A DNA stretch of 57,454 nucleotides from contig SIAR01000013.1 in the NCBI GenBank assembly GCA_009691705.1, positions 1-57,454 on the forward strand. Direction: 5' to 3'. Source of the stretch: Phycisphaerales bacterium. Its GTDB lineage: Bacteria; Planctomycetota; Phycisphaerae; Phycisphaerales; SM1A02. This document shows positions 16,325 through 26,031 of this stretch, one piece after another. The translations under genes and the position numbers were made by a program. Under the pieces are notes generated by a model. It ran no database searches and was not told where the DNA came from. It was given only the letters and a program-made list of their open reading frames with translations. Within the stretch, counting starts at the first letter, position 1. Every line of letters begins with the position of its first letter.

Positions 16325-19300
16325 GGCTTGGCTTCTTCAGCGATGCGGCGGTAATACGCCTCGGTCCATCGTTTATACACCGACGACATCTTTTCGCGAA
16401 CGCCCTGGCGAAGCACCTCGCGCGTTCGCGGCGGAAGATTTCCCCACTCTTCGTCGGTCTCCTCGATCGCGCCCCCCTCGATTGCGTCTACCCCGGGTGG
16501 CAACTCGCCAGCGCGATCGCCTTGGTTTCCCTGCTTTATAGCGTCGCCCGCCTGCTCTGCGCTCTTCTCTCCTCCTTCTTTCGCGCGGTTCTTAGCATCT
16601 TTTCGGCGCTTCGCTTCTGCTGCTGACTCGCCCTGACCACGGCCACTCTTTGGACTGGACGACTCGCCTTTTTGTTCGCCTGAAGATTGTGACGATGAGC
16701 TTGAAGAAGAAGAGGATGACTGTTGTTGTTGCGCGGACTGGATGAGTGCGTCGAGTCGCGCAAGAATGTCCTCATGAAGTCGCTGCACTGCTGTTCCTCC
16801 CTCATTCTCGTCGAGAAGAGTTGCGCTTCGTTTCATCTCGTTGATGGTCACCTCAAGTGTGTCTTGTGCCTCCTTCTCGGTGAGGGTGCGCGTCAGCGTC
16901 TCGTGTTGTGTGTGCGCGCTTTCATCCGCGGCCTTCTTCGCTTCGCTTGCGCCTGCGATACCAAGAAGTTCGTCGAGTGACTTTTCGTCGCTCGGCGCTG
17001 GTGGTGTCTGCGCTGGTGGTTGGGATTGTGATTGGGTTTGGATCGCGCCTAGTGTTGATGAAACCAGTAAAGAAGACTGCACGCCTTTCTGTGGTGGATT
17101 CAAAATGACTGGCGCTGACTCGTTCGCCTTTTCTTGCATCTTCTCTTCGAGCGCGCGGCGCAACTCGTCGGCGATCTTCACGATCGCCGCCTGCCTTGTG
17201 GCGAGTGATTTCAGCGCTTCCGCTTGCGCAACCTTGTCGTTGATCAGGTCTGTTCCCTTGGTGCGGTCGTAGACGCGCTGCTGCAGGGCGCGCAACACTT
17301 TCAGTTCTGCAAGTGGGGGAATGAGTGGTTTCTCGCGTTCGCTATCTCCGCCTCCGCTGCCCGCTCCACTAGATTGACCTTCGTCTGCGAATGGGTCTTT
17401 CTCTTTCTTTGATGCTTCCGAAAGCGCGTCTGTCAATCCCCTGAGAGTCTCGATCACTTCGCGCTCCATGTCGACCGTTGCATTTGTTGGAGGGCCGGCG
17501 CGTAGGTCTGTCACGACACCCTTAGATGCCTCAACCGCAACTCTGGTTGCTTCCATAAACGTCAGTGATTTTTTTACATCTTCAGACTCGTCGGCAATTG
17601 CGGTGATGGCGTGTTGAATGCTCTCTTGCTCTACGCCGATGCGGCGCGCTTCAACAAGTGTGCGGCGCTCTCCGCTCACTCCAACAAGTGGCTGAGTTGC
17701 GGTCAATACTCCTTCTTGCCGATCGACTAGTTTTTGGTAGGACTGGGCAAGTTCGCGTGCCCGCTGTTGGCGCTCTTGCTCTTCGTTGCGCTTTTCTTGT
17801 ACCAGCACCGCGTCGAGCGCCTCGCGAAAGACTGTTGTTGCGCGTCCGAGTTGTCTGTGGCCGGTGGTTATGTCAGGCGGCGCTGTTGCGAGGGCGGTCG
17901 CAGCGCGTCCAGCCGCCTCTGCGCCGCGGTCGATGAGTCGCACGACGCGTTGCGCGCTTGGACCAGTTGCGCGACCCTCGTCCGACACGCCAGCCGCGTT
18001 TAGTGCCAACTTCGCGGCTTCTTGTGAAACAGTTGGCGCTGCTTTGATGCTCTCTTGGGCTGGCGCCGCCACTAGATCGAGTCCGAGACCCTCGGCACTC
18101 GATGATTGAAGAACGAGTTGCTCGAGCGCCTCAGCGAGAGTTGCGAGTCGACGGCGAAGCGTCTCAGTGCGCGCCTTCTCATCGTCGGCAAGGTCTGCGA
18201 TCATTTCTTGAATCGTCTGCTGCGCAGCCGCTGAGTTGTTATGCGCTTCATCCATCCGATTCTCTCGCGTTGCTTGTTGGGCTTTGTCCATGCGAGCGGC
18301 GAGTGACTCCTTCTCGCCACGCTCGGCGGCTTGGCGCAGATTCATTGCGCGCACTGGATCATCCTGTTGCACATTCTCGGCGCGTTTATTGAGTTCTTCG
18401 ACTGCCTCGCGAGCCGCCTGGGCCGCCGCCTGGGCAGCGTCGGCGGCGCGATCAAGCGCTGCCACCTCATCCGCGCTCAATTGTTCGCGAGTTCTTCCTA
18501 GTGTGTTCGCCCCCGCGCGCGATCGCTCACTCTCTGCAGCTTTGATTGCCTCGGCGACGCGCTCAAGTTGGCGGGCGGCCATCCACGCATCTTTGTCTCG
18601 GTCGAGCAGTGTTGCGAGGTCGTCGAGTTCTTGACGCACTTCGGCCTGCGCGAGTCGAGCTTCTTCATGGTTGACTGGCTCGTCTTGAAGCGCATCGCGG
18701 GCCTTATCACTCTGTGCGTGGGCGGTTTCTGAAATCTCCTGGGCGGCATCAATGAGACTGCGTGTGGAATCGTCGGGTACTTGGTTCTTGTCGAGGCGCC
18801 GCCGAAGCGTCTGCATCATGCTGCTCAGCGCTGTGATGCGCTCGCCAATCTCGGACTGTGGACGCACCTGCGCAGAGTCGGCTTCGTCGCGCTCGATGAG
18901 GGCGCGCTGACGATCGTTCACGCGTATCGCGCCTTGACGGATTGCGGTGATTGTGTTGCGCGTCTCTTCTTCGAATTGTGGTCGTGTTAGCACGCGCAGG
19001 TGGCGCGGGGTCGAACGTGTCGCTGGTCGTAGCGCACTTTCTGTGCCGTCCAAGCGAAAGCTGTCTGTGGCTGTTGTCACAATCACGAAGACGTCGCCAG
19101 GTTGTGCGTTGGCCACCTGCAGGTCGAAGAGTGCTGTGACTTCTGTTGCGACGCCAACACCTACAGCAGTGGCGAGTTGCTTCGCCCAGCCAGGCGCGCG
19201 CGTCACCTCGAGGGTGACTTTGGTGAGTGCGACATCATCACGTGCCTCGCCGCGAACTGGTATCTGCGCCGTCGCTAGCACTGTCTCGTCGCCGCTCGGC

Positions 19301-20574
19301 TCAACAACAATCGCTTCTGGAGCGAGATCTTTCGCCACATCAAAGGCGCACGTGATGTCGTCTGTGTTCTGCACTCCATGTTCATCACACAACCGAATTG
19401 CGATCTTTCGCGATTGATCCGCGACCCATGTCAGGATCCATGATTCGTCGCGTTGCGTGAATGTGAGTGTTGGATTTGGTGTTGTTGGGGTTGGTTGACT
19501 CTCCCACACAAATGTTGTTGCGATCCATCGTGTGTGCTGGTCTGGTTGGGTTGGAATCGTTAGGGCGCGCGACAGAGCGATCTCAAGTGTTATTTGTGAT
19601 CCCTGCAGAATTGAAACTGTGACTCTTCCGTGGTTGCGCGTGCCATCGCCAAGGTCATAAGTCTGGGGTTGAAGGGTTGTCGCGTAGGGCGGAGGGGTGA
19701 TCGAGGCAATGATCGACTTTGCAGTTGGTGCTTGCACAAAGGTGATCTGCTGCAATTCACTCTCGACATCGCGCGTCAAGAACTGAAACTCGAGTTGGTC
19801 AGCCCGTGACTCGATCAATCGCTCGAAACGGGTCTGTCCCTGATGGATCAACCGTTGTTGTTCCCACGCACCCATCTGTCCATCAACCATGCTTCTCATC
19901 TTCACCCAGACTGGTTCACTCTGTGGATCGCCGCGAAAGAGGTCGGCCTTCAGTGAAAGTGCTGTGTTCTTTGGATGGTGTGTCGCGAAGGTGGTGCTGC
20001 GTATTCCTGTGCGGGCTGGCCACTCCGCGACGACCCACGGCGTGAGTGTTCGAAAGAGCCCAGTCGATGCGAGTTGTGGAGCAACGACGAGAAACCCAAA
20101 CCAAAGCAAGAGCACCACGGCTAGTTCTAGGCAGTCGCGCTTGATTCGTTTGGTGTTGACAAGTGCCTTGATCGCGCTCGGTTGTGCCAAATCGTCTGCG
20201 GCTGTGCGGACGTGCGTGGCGAGTGGATTGTTCGCGAACGAAACATCACTCGCGAACTCAACGCCTGAAGCTAGCCGTCCGCTCGCGTGTGGTGTCTCGG
20301 CTTCGATCCGCAGGGCTAGTGTGACCCGCGACTCTGCTGGCGCGCATGCCGCGATCACACGCTTGCGAAACAGCCACACCAATAGTGTGCCCAACAGACC
20401 GAGGATGATCCATCGCAGTACACCTGGAAAGCGCACCACTGCATCTGTTGCGACACACACCGACACCGCCATAACTAGTGTGCGAATCACAACCACACAG
20501 ACATCGGCGATGCGAATCGTGCGGATTCGCTGCGCGACGAGATCGAATTCGTGTGGAAGGTTTCTGTTGGTCAA
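16321..20574 (-). CDS. large DUF4175-like membrane protein with coiled coils
   Basis: This 1417-residue protein starts at a TTG with a GAGG Shine-Dalgarno. It has two N-terminal membrane helices (about 24-66), a third near 150-165, then beta-rich Ig-like segments (about 200-510). A very long Ala/Glu/Arg/Gln coiled coil runs from about 530 to 1250. A Gln/Ser run and a Lys/Ser/Gly-rich low-complexity stretch lie near 1280-1340, and the C-terminus is helical. The layout resembles the DUF4175 (TIGR02302-like) group. It sits between the VWA protein and the prenyltransferase-repeat protein in the moxR operon, so it may be a scaffold of a periplasmic machine. Its role is unknown. Confidence 0.72.
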   Translation of the reverse strand: MTNRNLPHEFDLVAQRIRTIRIADVCVVVIRTLVMAVSVCVATDAVVRFPGVLRWIILGLLGTLLVWLFRKRVIAACAPAESRVTLALRIEAETPHASGRLASGVEFASDVSFANNPLATHVRTAADDLAQPSAIKALVNTKRIKRDCLELAVVLLLWFGFLVVAPQLASTGLFRTLTPWVVAEWPARTGIRSTTFATHHPKNTALSLKADLFRGDPQSEPVWVKMRSMVDGQMGAWEQQRLIHQGQTRFERLIESRADQLEFQFLTRDVESELQQITFVQAPTAKSIIASITPPPYATTLQPQTYDLGDGTRNHGRVTVSILQGSQITLEIALSRALTIPTQPDQHTRWIATTFVWESQPTPTTPNPTLTFTQRDESWILTWVADQSRKIAIRLCDEHGVQNTDDITCAFDVAKDLAPEAIVVEPSGDETVLATAQIPVRGEARDDVALTKVTLEVTRAPGWAKQLATAVGVGVATEVTALFDLQVANAQPGDVFVIVTTATDSFRLDGTESALRPATRSTPRHLRVLTRPQFEEETRNTITAIRQGAIRVNDRQRALIERDEADSAQVRPQSEIGERITALSSMMQTLRRRLDKNQVPDDSTRSLIDAAQEISETAHAQSDKARDALQDEPVNHEEARLAQAEVRQELDDLATLLDRDKDAWMAARQLERVAEAIKAAESERSRAGANTLGRTREQLSADEVAALDRAADAAQAAAQAAREAVEELNKRAENVQQDDPVRAMNLRQAAERGEKESLAARMDKAQQATRENRMDEAHNNSAAAQQTIQEMIADLADDEKARTETLRRRLATLAEALEQLVLQSSSAEGLGLDLVAAPAQESIKAAPTVSQEAAKLALNAAGVSDEGRATGPSAQRVVRLIDRGAEAAGRAATALATAPPDITTGHRQLGRATTVFREALDAVLVQEKRNEEQERQQRARELAQSYQKLVDRQEGVLTATQPLVGVSGERRTLVEARRIGVEQESIQHAITAIADESEDVKKSLTFMEATRVAVEASKGVVTDLRAGPPTNATVDMEREVIETLRGLTDALSEASKKEKDPFADEGQSSGAGSGGGDSEREKPLIPPLAELKVLRALQQRVYDRTKGTDLINDKVAQAEALKSLATRQAAIVKIADELRRALEEKMQEKANESAPVILNPPQKGVQSSLLVSSTLGAIQTQSQSQPPAQTPPAPSDEKSLDELLGIAGASEAKKAADESAHTQHETLTRTLTEKEAQDTLEVTINEMKRSATLLDENEGGTAVQRLHEDILARLDALIQSAQQQQSSSSSSSSSSQSSGEQKGESSSPKSGRGQGESAAEAKRRKDAKNRAKEGGEKSAEQAGDAIKQGNQGDRAGELPPGVDAIEGGAIEETDEEWGNLPPRTREVLRQGVREKMSSVYKRWTEAYYRRIAEEAKP

Positions 20575-20595
20575 CGCATCCTCGTCATTGAAATC

Positions 20596-22884
20596 CTAGG
20601 CAAGTCGCAACCACTTTCGACCAATCCATTCGATCGAGAGAAGGAAGAGCACAAGTATGAGTGCTGCTGGGCTGTTCCAAAGTGGATCAACGATTGACTG
20701 TTCGCGATTCAAAGAGCGTTTGGGCAGCATTTCAGCCAAACTCGCCAAATCGTTTGGTTGCACAACCGCTCCGCCAGTGCGTGTCGCGAGATCGATCAGT
20801 TGGGCGTGATCGCTCTCTGGATGGGTGAGCTCTGAATCGGTGCGCACAACTTCGACAATGCGTTCGAGTGACCCTGTGTGCGATGAGTCAACACGCACGC
20901 GCCACTGGCCTTGCGTTTCTGGCGACCAGAGGCCAACCCACGCATCGCCCTCACGCACGAGTTGTGTCGACTGACTCACTCGGGATTGTTTCGTGTCGAT
21001 CAGTTCTAGTTCAGCGTCGATGGTCTCGCTTCCGGCAATATCGCCGGCCTTCGAATCTTGAATCTCAACGCGAATCATCGCAGGCATTGCAACCTCTGGG
21101 CGTTTCGGCTCGACCACCAACCGAAATGCGTTGCCGTCGGATTGCACCGCGCCGCGTGATAGATATCGGATGAACTGAATCCAGAAGCGTTCCTGATAGG
21201 TCTCGCCGATTCCATGACGCCAACGCCAGGTCTCGTCAGTTGCGACATATAGAACGAGTCCCGCGCCGTATCGCATCGAGATCGCCACCGGAAAAGACGC
21301 ACCGCCAGAGAGTGGACGGCCGCGCGCCAACACTTCTGCCGCTGGCTTCAGCGACTCTGGATCGACACGCTGCGCCCACTCCAATCGTCCACGCTCGCCC
21401 GTAGGTGATAGGGCTATTGGCCACTTCTCTTTGGCACTCTCACCTAACCGCATCACGCCAGCCCGCAATGCGCTTTCGGTCGGCTCGATATAAATCGCCT
21501 CGTCGAAGCGTTCTGGAACTCCGCGCATGGGCAGGAGGTCTTCGAGTTGCGTTGCCCGCCATGAATGGGGAGTTGACCGTTCGCCGCCAATCCACAAGAG
21601 TCCTGCTCCGCGTTCGCTAACGGCGCGCCGAATCTGTTCGATCTGCGTCTCTGAGAGACTTCCGGCCGGCACATCGCCGAGTATGAAGAGGTCGTAACTG
21701 GCGAACTCCTCGTCGCTTTGTGGAAGCCGTTCTAGTGGGGCGTTTCCTTCTTGCGCGAAATCTCGATCTGCTGAAAGCAACATCACCGAACTCTCAAAGG
21801 ATGATTCGCGCACCAAGAGATTCTTAAGATATCGATACTCCCAGCGTGGATACCCCTCGATGTAGAGGAGGCGCAGTGGCCGATCGACGAACTCCACCTC
21901 GACCGCCTGTTGGTCATTGGTGCGAACAAGGTCGTCGGGTCCGGCCCGAACACGAATGAGCCAGTGTGCTGATCCCGCTTCTGATCGAACGCCAGTAAGA
22001 ACTGCTTCGCATCGTTGATTGATGAACTCACTTGGTTCAACTTCGATCGTGTTCAACACATCGCCACTTTCAACATCGACCAGATCGACCTGAATGGTTG
22101 TGCGTGGAATACCTCCCGCGCATTGAAGTGTGGCGACAATCGGAACCTGATCTCGAATAAATGCGCGGTTTGGCGCATCTGTTTGGGCGATGCCGAGGTC
22201 GGTCATCGCCTCTGCTGAACCGAGTGGCACAACAAAGACTGGTACCGCGCGCGATTGCAAGGCGCGCAAGACTGTTCGGTCAAGCGGTCGTGTTGTGCGT
22301 CCGTCAGAGAGAATCACTATTCCACTTGCGGGCCGACCTGCGAGTCGACGCAAGGCGCTCTCTGTTGGCACAGTGAGATCGGTCGACCATCCGTCTGCTG
22401 ATGTTGGTTGTTGCGGATCGAGATCGAATGCGCTGGTGTGAAATCCGAGCCAGACAATCTCTTTATCTTTCGCGATCTCGCTCCACACACTTTCATTCAG
22501 TAGCGCGCGCGCGACCAGGTCGCGTGACTGAAGTTTTCCATCACTGCCGCGCGTGTCTTCAACCGACATACTGCGACTTCGATCAACGAGTACAGCGATC
22601 CAGTCGGGTTGTGTTTCGATGATGGGAAGTCGCAATAGTGGGCCAGCCGCGAGTGCGACCAACACGATCAGTAGTAGTGCGCGCGTTGTCGCAAGCGCGA
22701 CCCGCGTTGACCGCGCGCCAACGATCCATCGGTAACTCCAAACAGCCACACCGATGGCTCCCAAAATGATGAGTAGCCATCCCCAGACTGCGAGTGGGTG
22801 CTGCCACGACAACTGCAAACCATCTGCTCCTATTGGAATCGCATCGAGCCCAAACAACCAGCGCATACCTGGGGATTGACTCAT
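20596..22884 (-). CDS. VWA-domain inner-membrane protein with glutamine-amidotransferase-like region
   Basis: The 762 residues begin (from the ATG at 22884) with two membrane helices. They are followed by a von Willebrand A domain with an intact metal-site motif DRSRS at about 101-105. A beta-rich middle follows, then a class I glutamine-amidotransferase-like region (LLYIEGYPRWEYRYLKNLL, YDLFILGDVPAG, RGAGLLWIGGERS) without a clear catalytic Cys. Another beta domain and a C-terminal membrane helix end the protein. The start overlaps the stop of the BatA-like gene (ATGA). Such proteins are regular members of planctomycete MoxR-VWA operons and probably assemble with the neighbouring membrane proteins. 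Confidence 0.85.
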   Translation of the reverse strand: MSQSPGMRWLFGLDAIPIGADGLQLSWQHPLAVWGWLLIILGAIGVAVWSYRWIVGARSTRVALATTRALLLIVLVALAAGPLLRLPIIETQPDWIAVLVDRSRSMSVEDTRGSDGKLQSRDLVARALLNESVWSEIAKDKEIVWLGFHTSAFDLDPQQPTSADGWSTDLTVPTESALRRLAGRPASGIVILSDGRTTRPLDRTVLRALQSRAVPVFVVPLGSAEAMTDLGIAQTDAPNRAFIRDQVPIVATLQCAGGIPRTTIQVDLVDVESGDVLNTIEVEPSEFINQRCEAVLTGVRSEAGSAHWLIRVRAGPDDLVRTNDQQAVEVEFVDRPLRLLYIEGYPRWEYRYLKNLLVRESSFESSVMLLSADRDFAQEGNAPLERLPQSDEEFASYDLFILGDVPAGSLSETQIEQIRRAVSERGAGLLWIGGERSTPHSWRATQLEDLLPMRGVPERFDEAIYIEPTESALRAGVMRLGESAKEKWPIALSPTGERGRLEWAQRVDPESLKPAAEVLARGRPLSGGASFPVAISMRYGAGLVLYVATDETWRWRHGIGETYQERFWIQFIRYLSRGAVQSDGNAFRLVVEPKRPEVAMPAMIRVEIQDSKAGDIAGSETIDAELELIDTKQSRVSQSTQLVREGDAWVGLWSPETQGQWRVRVDSSHTGSLERIVEVVRTDSELTHPESDHAQLIDLATRTGGAVVQPNDLASLAEMLPKRSLNREQSIVDPLWNSPAALILVLFLLSIEWIGRKWLRLA

Positions 22885-25052
22885 CGTGCTGCGCTCACTG
22901 GTATCTGCGTTGTTGCACCAACTGATGATCGACGTGCCATCCAAGTCTCTACCAAGACGAGCGCAATAACTGCGCCAAAAAACCAGATCGCCAGTGAGTG
23001 ACCATCTAGCGCTTTTGCTTGTGGTTGCTGCAGCGCGTTTAGTGCTGCGCTCGGATCGTTGTTGCTGAAGTTTGTTGTACTAACAGTGAGTGATGCTCCC
23101 TTGAATTGGTTTGTCACCTCATCGATTGTTGTGCGCTTTGTTGATGCTGCCGCGACATCAATGTTGGCAACGATGTGGCCGGTGGGATGCCCTGTTGCGT
23201 CGAGGCCCACATACACCCCTGGTGTGAGAATTGGTGTTGCGAGAGATCCGTTTGGACCAACACTCAGAACCCGTGTCGCTTCGGTCGCCTCACCAAGTCT
23301 TCCTATGACGAGTTGAAGGGAGGTTGTTGACGCGAGTGTGATTGGAATGTGGTCACTGCCAACCGTTGTGCCACGGTGGCGATCAGCCTGCGTGATCGCT
23401 TGGCGTACACACTCTTGAAACAGCGGAACCATCAGTGGTTTCGCGGGCAAGTTTGTCCAGTTGAGATCGGGTGGTGTCGCCAAGACGATGACCGATCCAC
23501 GCGCTGATTCTGGAGAACCTTGCGCAATGAGTGGTGATCCACTGCTGAGTCCCAACACGCTTTCACCCCTGCCAGCAGGAATTGTGATCTCAAACCACCG
23601 ATTCACTGTGACTGGTTGGGTGAGGTCTTGTAATTCTGGGGCGAGTTGGCGCAACAAATCTGCTACCCCATCACCTGACGCTATTGTTTGTGTGATGGTG
23701 AGCGCGGGATCGCTCGTTGTTGGTTCGCGAGCAATCGTCCAACCAAGATTTATCGCCTGCAGAAGTTTGTCACTCCACCCACTGGTTGATGGCTGTGCTG
23801 GAGGAATGACAATGAGCACCTTTCCGTTGTGGATGAGTTGTGCGAGCAGACTCCACCCAGTTGTGTCGATGAGGTCAGGACGAATCACCACAATCGCGTC
23901 GAGTCCCTGGCACCGCTTGGTGTCGATTGATGTTGGGTCGATCGTCTCAACTTCAATGTCGCCATCCTCTGTTGGAGAAAGTGCGTGGTTCACCCACGCT
24001 CCCACCCCATGCTCGGTTGATTCGTTGTTCATCCGGTCGATCACCCCAACCTGAATCGTGCTAGCTGTTGTCACGACCGCGAATCGAACGTTGTCTGCCA
24101 TCTGCGAGTCTTGATCAACGAGTGTTGCGCGCAGTGGTACATCTGTGCGGCGTGTTGCGGCGGCAACGATCACGCTCTCAACAATATTCTCGGTTTGTCC
24201 ATCTTTCCACTCGACACGCAGTGATGTGTGGGCTCCATCGTCGAGGGCGATGTCAATGTTAGAGACGCTGGGGAGCAGTGAGTCGCCCTCGCGCATCAGA
24301 CGAAGGCGAAGTGGGATTCCACCCCGTGACGATGACGGACCGCGTGCTTGTGGTTCACAAGTCACAAGTTGCACATTGGTCACATCGTTCTGGTTTGGTG
24401 GGGTGACAACGACTTTTGTTCCTGTTTGTGTGGTGTTGTTGTCGACCGTGTCGGCGAGTGACCCCCGCCGAAATGCGCTGAGCACTCCAACTGTTCGACG
24501 ATTGATTTGGGTTAGTTCTAATGCCGCCGCAATGTCGGATGGTGCGCTTGAAACCGAACTCGACTCGACCGTTGATCGCGCTGCTGCGAGATCGCGCGAT
24601 GGTGGCCAAACGAGTGGTTGGGCTCCTGCTGCCAGAATGACTCCGACTGCATCTCGCTCCTGAAGTTTGTCTATCGCTGCCAACGCCTGTTCTTTGCTTA
24701 CCGCAAACGCTTCGCCCGCTTGGTCGGTTGTCTGTTGCGAAACTCCGTCATCGAGAATAATCACGAGTTCTTGTGGTGCGCCATCTGTTACTTGGGGTTG
24801 GCCGGTGGGATTCTTGCGTAATGGCCCAGCAATCGCGAGACCAGCTAGTGCGACAACGAGTGAACGCAAGAGAAGCAAGATGATCCTGTCAATTTTCTTA
24901 CGGCGTGTTGTCTGGGTGATGGCGATTCGTAAGAGATGCATCGCTGCCCATGGGATCGGTTGGTGGCGCCGCCTAAAGAAGAAATGAAGCGCCACTGGTA
25001 TCGCGATTGCCAGAACACCCGCCAGCGCAAGAATTGGACTCGTGAACATCAT
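22881..25052 (-). CDS. BatA-like membrane protein with degenerate VWA domain
   Basis: This 723-residue protein has a typical BatA N-terminal domain: SPILALAGVLAIAIPVALHF, the PWAAMHLL segment, and a second helix with LLRSLVVALAGLAIAGPL. A VWA-like domain follows, but the metal site reads DDGVS rather than DxSxS, so ion binding may be lost. A long beta region and a C-terminal membrane helix near residue 700 complete it. The ATG overlaps the DUF58 stop (ATGA), and its own stop overlaps the next start. Base use on the plus strand is rich in G and T over this gene. A start at 25049 is equally possible. Confidence 0.85.
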   Translation of the reverse strand: MMFTSPILALAGVLAIAIPVALHFFFRRRHQPIPWAAMHLLRIAITQTTRRKKIDRIILLLLRSLVVALAGLAIAGPLRKNPTGQPQVTDGAPQELVIILDDGVSQQTTDQAGEAFAVSKEQALAAIDKLQERDAVGVILAAGAQPLVWPPSRDLAAARSTVESSSVSSAPSDIAAALELTQINRRTVGVLSAFRRGSLADTVDNNTTQTGTKVVVTPPNQNDVTNVQLVTCEPQARGPSSSRGGIPLRLRLMREGDSLLPSVSNIDIALDDGAHTSLRVEWKDGQTENIVESVIVAAATRRTDVPLRATLVDQDSQMADNVRFAVVTTASTIQVGVIDRMNNESTEHGVGAWVNHALSPTEDGDIEVETIDPTSIDTKRCQGLDAIVVIRPDLIDTTGWSLLAQLIHNGKVLIVIPPAQPSTSGWSDKLLQAINLGWTIAREPTTSDPALTITQTIASGDGVADLLRQLAPELQDLTQPVTVNRWFEITIPAGRGESVLGLSSGSPLIAQGSPESARGSVIVLATPPDLNWTNLPAKPLMVPLFQECVRQAITQADRHRGTTVGSDHIPITLASTTSLQLVIGRLGEATEATRVLSVGPNGSLATPILTPGVYVGLDATGHPTGHIVANIDVAAASTKRTTIDEVTNQFKGASLTVSTTNFSNNDPSAALNALQQPQAKALDGHSLAIWFFGAVIALVLVETWMARRSSVGATTQIPVSAAR

Positions 25053-26029
25053 CGTGCCGACCTTTGCCGCGCAAACGCCTGTCGTTTCGCGAGGAGTGCT
25101 GAAAGCACGGGACCCACCGACTCGTGTGTATTGAAGACTGCGCTGTCGAATCCAAAACTTCTGCTGACTCGATTGAGTTCACTGAGGTGGTTGTCGAGTG
25201 CTGTGAGATAGGCCTGCCGTACAGAACGAGAGTCGACCTCGATTGTTGGTTCGCCTTCGAGTCCGTCGAATGGAGCGTTGGCGTCAATGTTGAAACGCAA
25301 TTCCATTTGGTCGAGTGTGACACAGCAGATCACGTCGTTGCCGCGGTGACGCAAACGCGCTAGGCAGGAGCGAATCTGATCGAGCGGCGCCAAGAAGTCT
25401 GAGATGATTATGAAGAGTGTGCGGCCAGAATTTTGACTCAGTGCCTGGTCGGCAACTTTAGACCAGTTCACGTGGTCGCTAACCGGCTCGGTCGCGAGTG
25501 CCTGCACAACAGCTCTCCAGTGATCATTACTGCTCGAGCGCCGCACTCCGCCGCGAATTCCATCTGCGAATATTCCAACACTCACTCGGTCGCGCTGTGC
25601 GAGCGAGAGAAATGAGAGGGCTGCTGCGATCGCTGTGGCGTGGTCATACTTCGTCCACTGATTCTCGGTGCTCTGCGCGCGCGTTCCGCCCCATCCACTC
25701 TTCGTGTTGAGTGTTCCAAACCGCATCGACGCTGATCCATCAACCAAGATCGCGATGTTGAGGTTGGTCTCTTGTTGAAACTGTTTTATATAGAGCTTGT
25801 CATTTCGTGCGAAGACCTTCCAGTCGAGGTGGCGCACGCTGTCGCCAGTTGTGTACTGGCGGTGTGTTGCGAACTCGACGGCGGCACCCTGCCGCAGTGA
25901 GACATGTTGCCCGTTCATCGCTCCCTCTGCCACCATCTTTGCCCGCAACTCAAATGGTGCTAATTGCGCAAGCGTCTCTGGAGCCAGATACTGCTCGGCT
26001 CGCAAGGGAGTCGTTGATCCCTCTGGCAT
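25049..26029 (-). CDS. DUF58 domain protein
   Basis: This 326-residue protein has the DUF58 signature YTTGDSVRHLDWKVFAR at about 59-75. A VWA-like core follows with the metal-site motif VDGSASM at about 96-102 and the later FIIISDFLAPL. DUF58 proteins act with MoxR ATPases and BatA/VWA membrane proteins; the exact process is unresolved in most bacteria. Here it starts 2 bp after moxR and overlaps the BatA-like start, so translation is coupled. Confidence 0.93.
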   Translation of the reverse strand: MPEGSTTPLRAEQYLAPETLAQLAPFELRAKMVAEGAMNGQHVSLRQGAAVEFATHRQYTTGDSVRHLDWKVFARNDKLYIKQFQQETNLNIAILVDGSASMRFGTLNTKSGWGGTRAQSTENQWTKYDHATAIAAALSFLSLAQRDRVSVGIFADGIRGGVRRSSSNDHWRAVVQALATEPVSDHVNWSKVADQALSQNSGRTLFIIISDFLAPLDQIRSCLARLRHRGNDVICCVTLDQMELRFNIDANAPFDGLEGEPTIEVDSRSVRQAYLTALDNHLSELNRVSRSFGFDSAVFNTHESVGPVLSALLAKRQAFARQRSAR

Positions 26030-26031
26030 TT

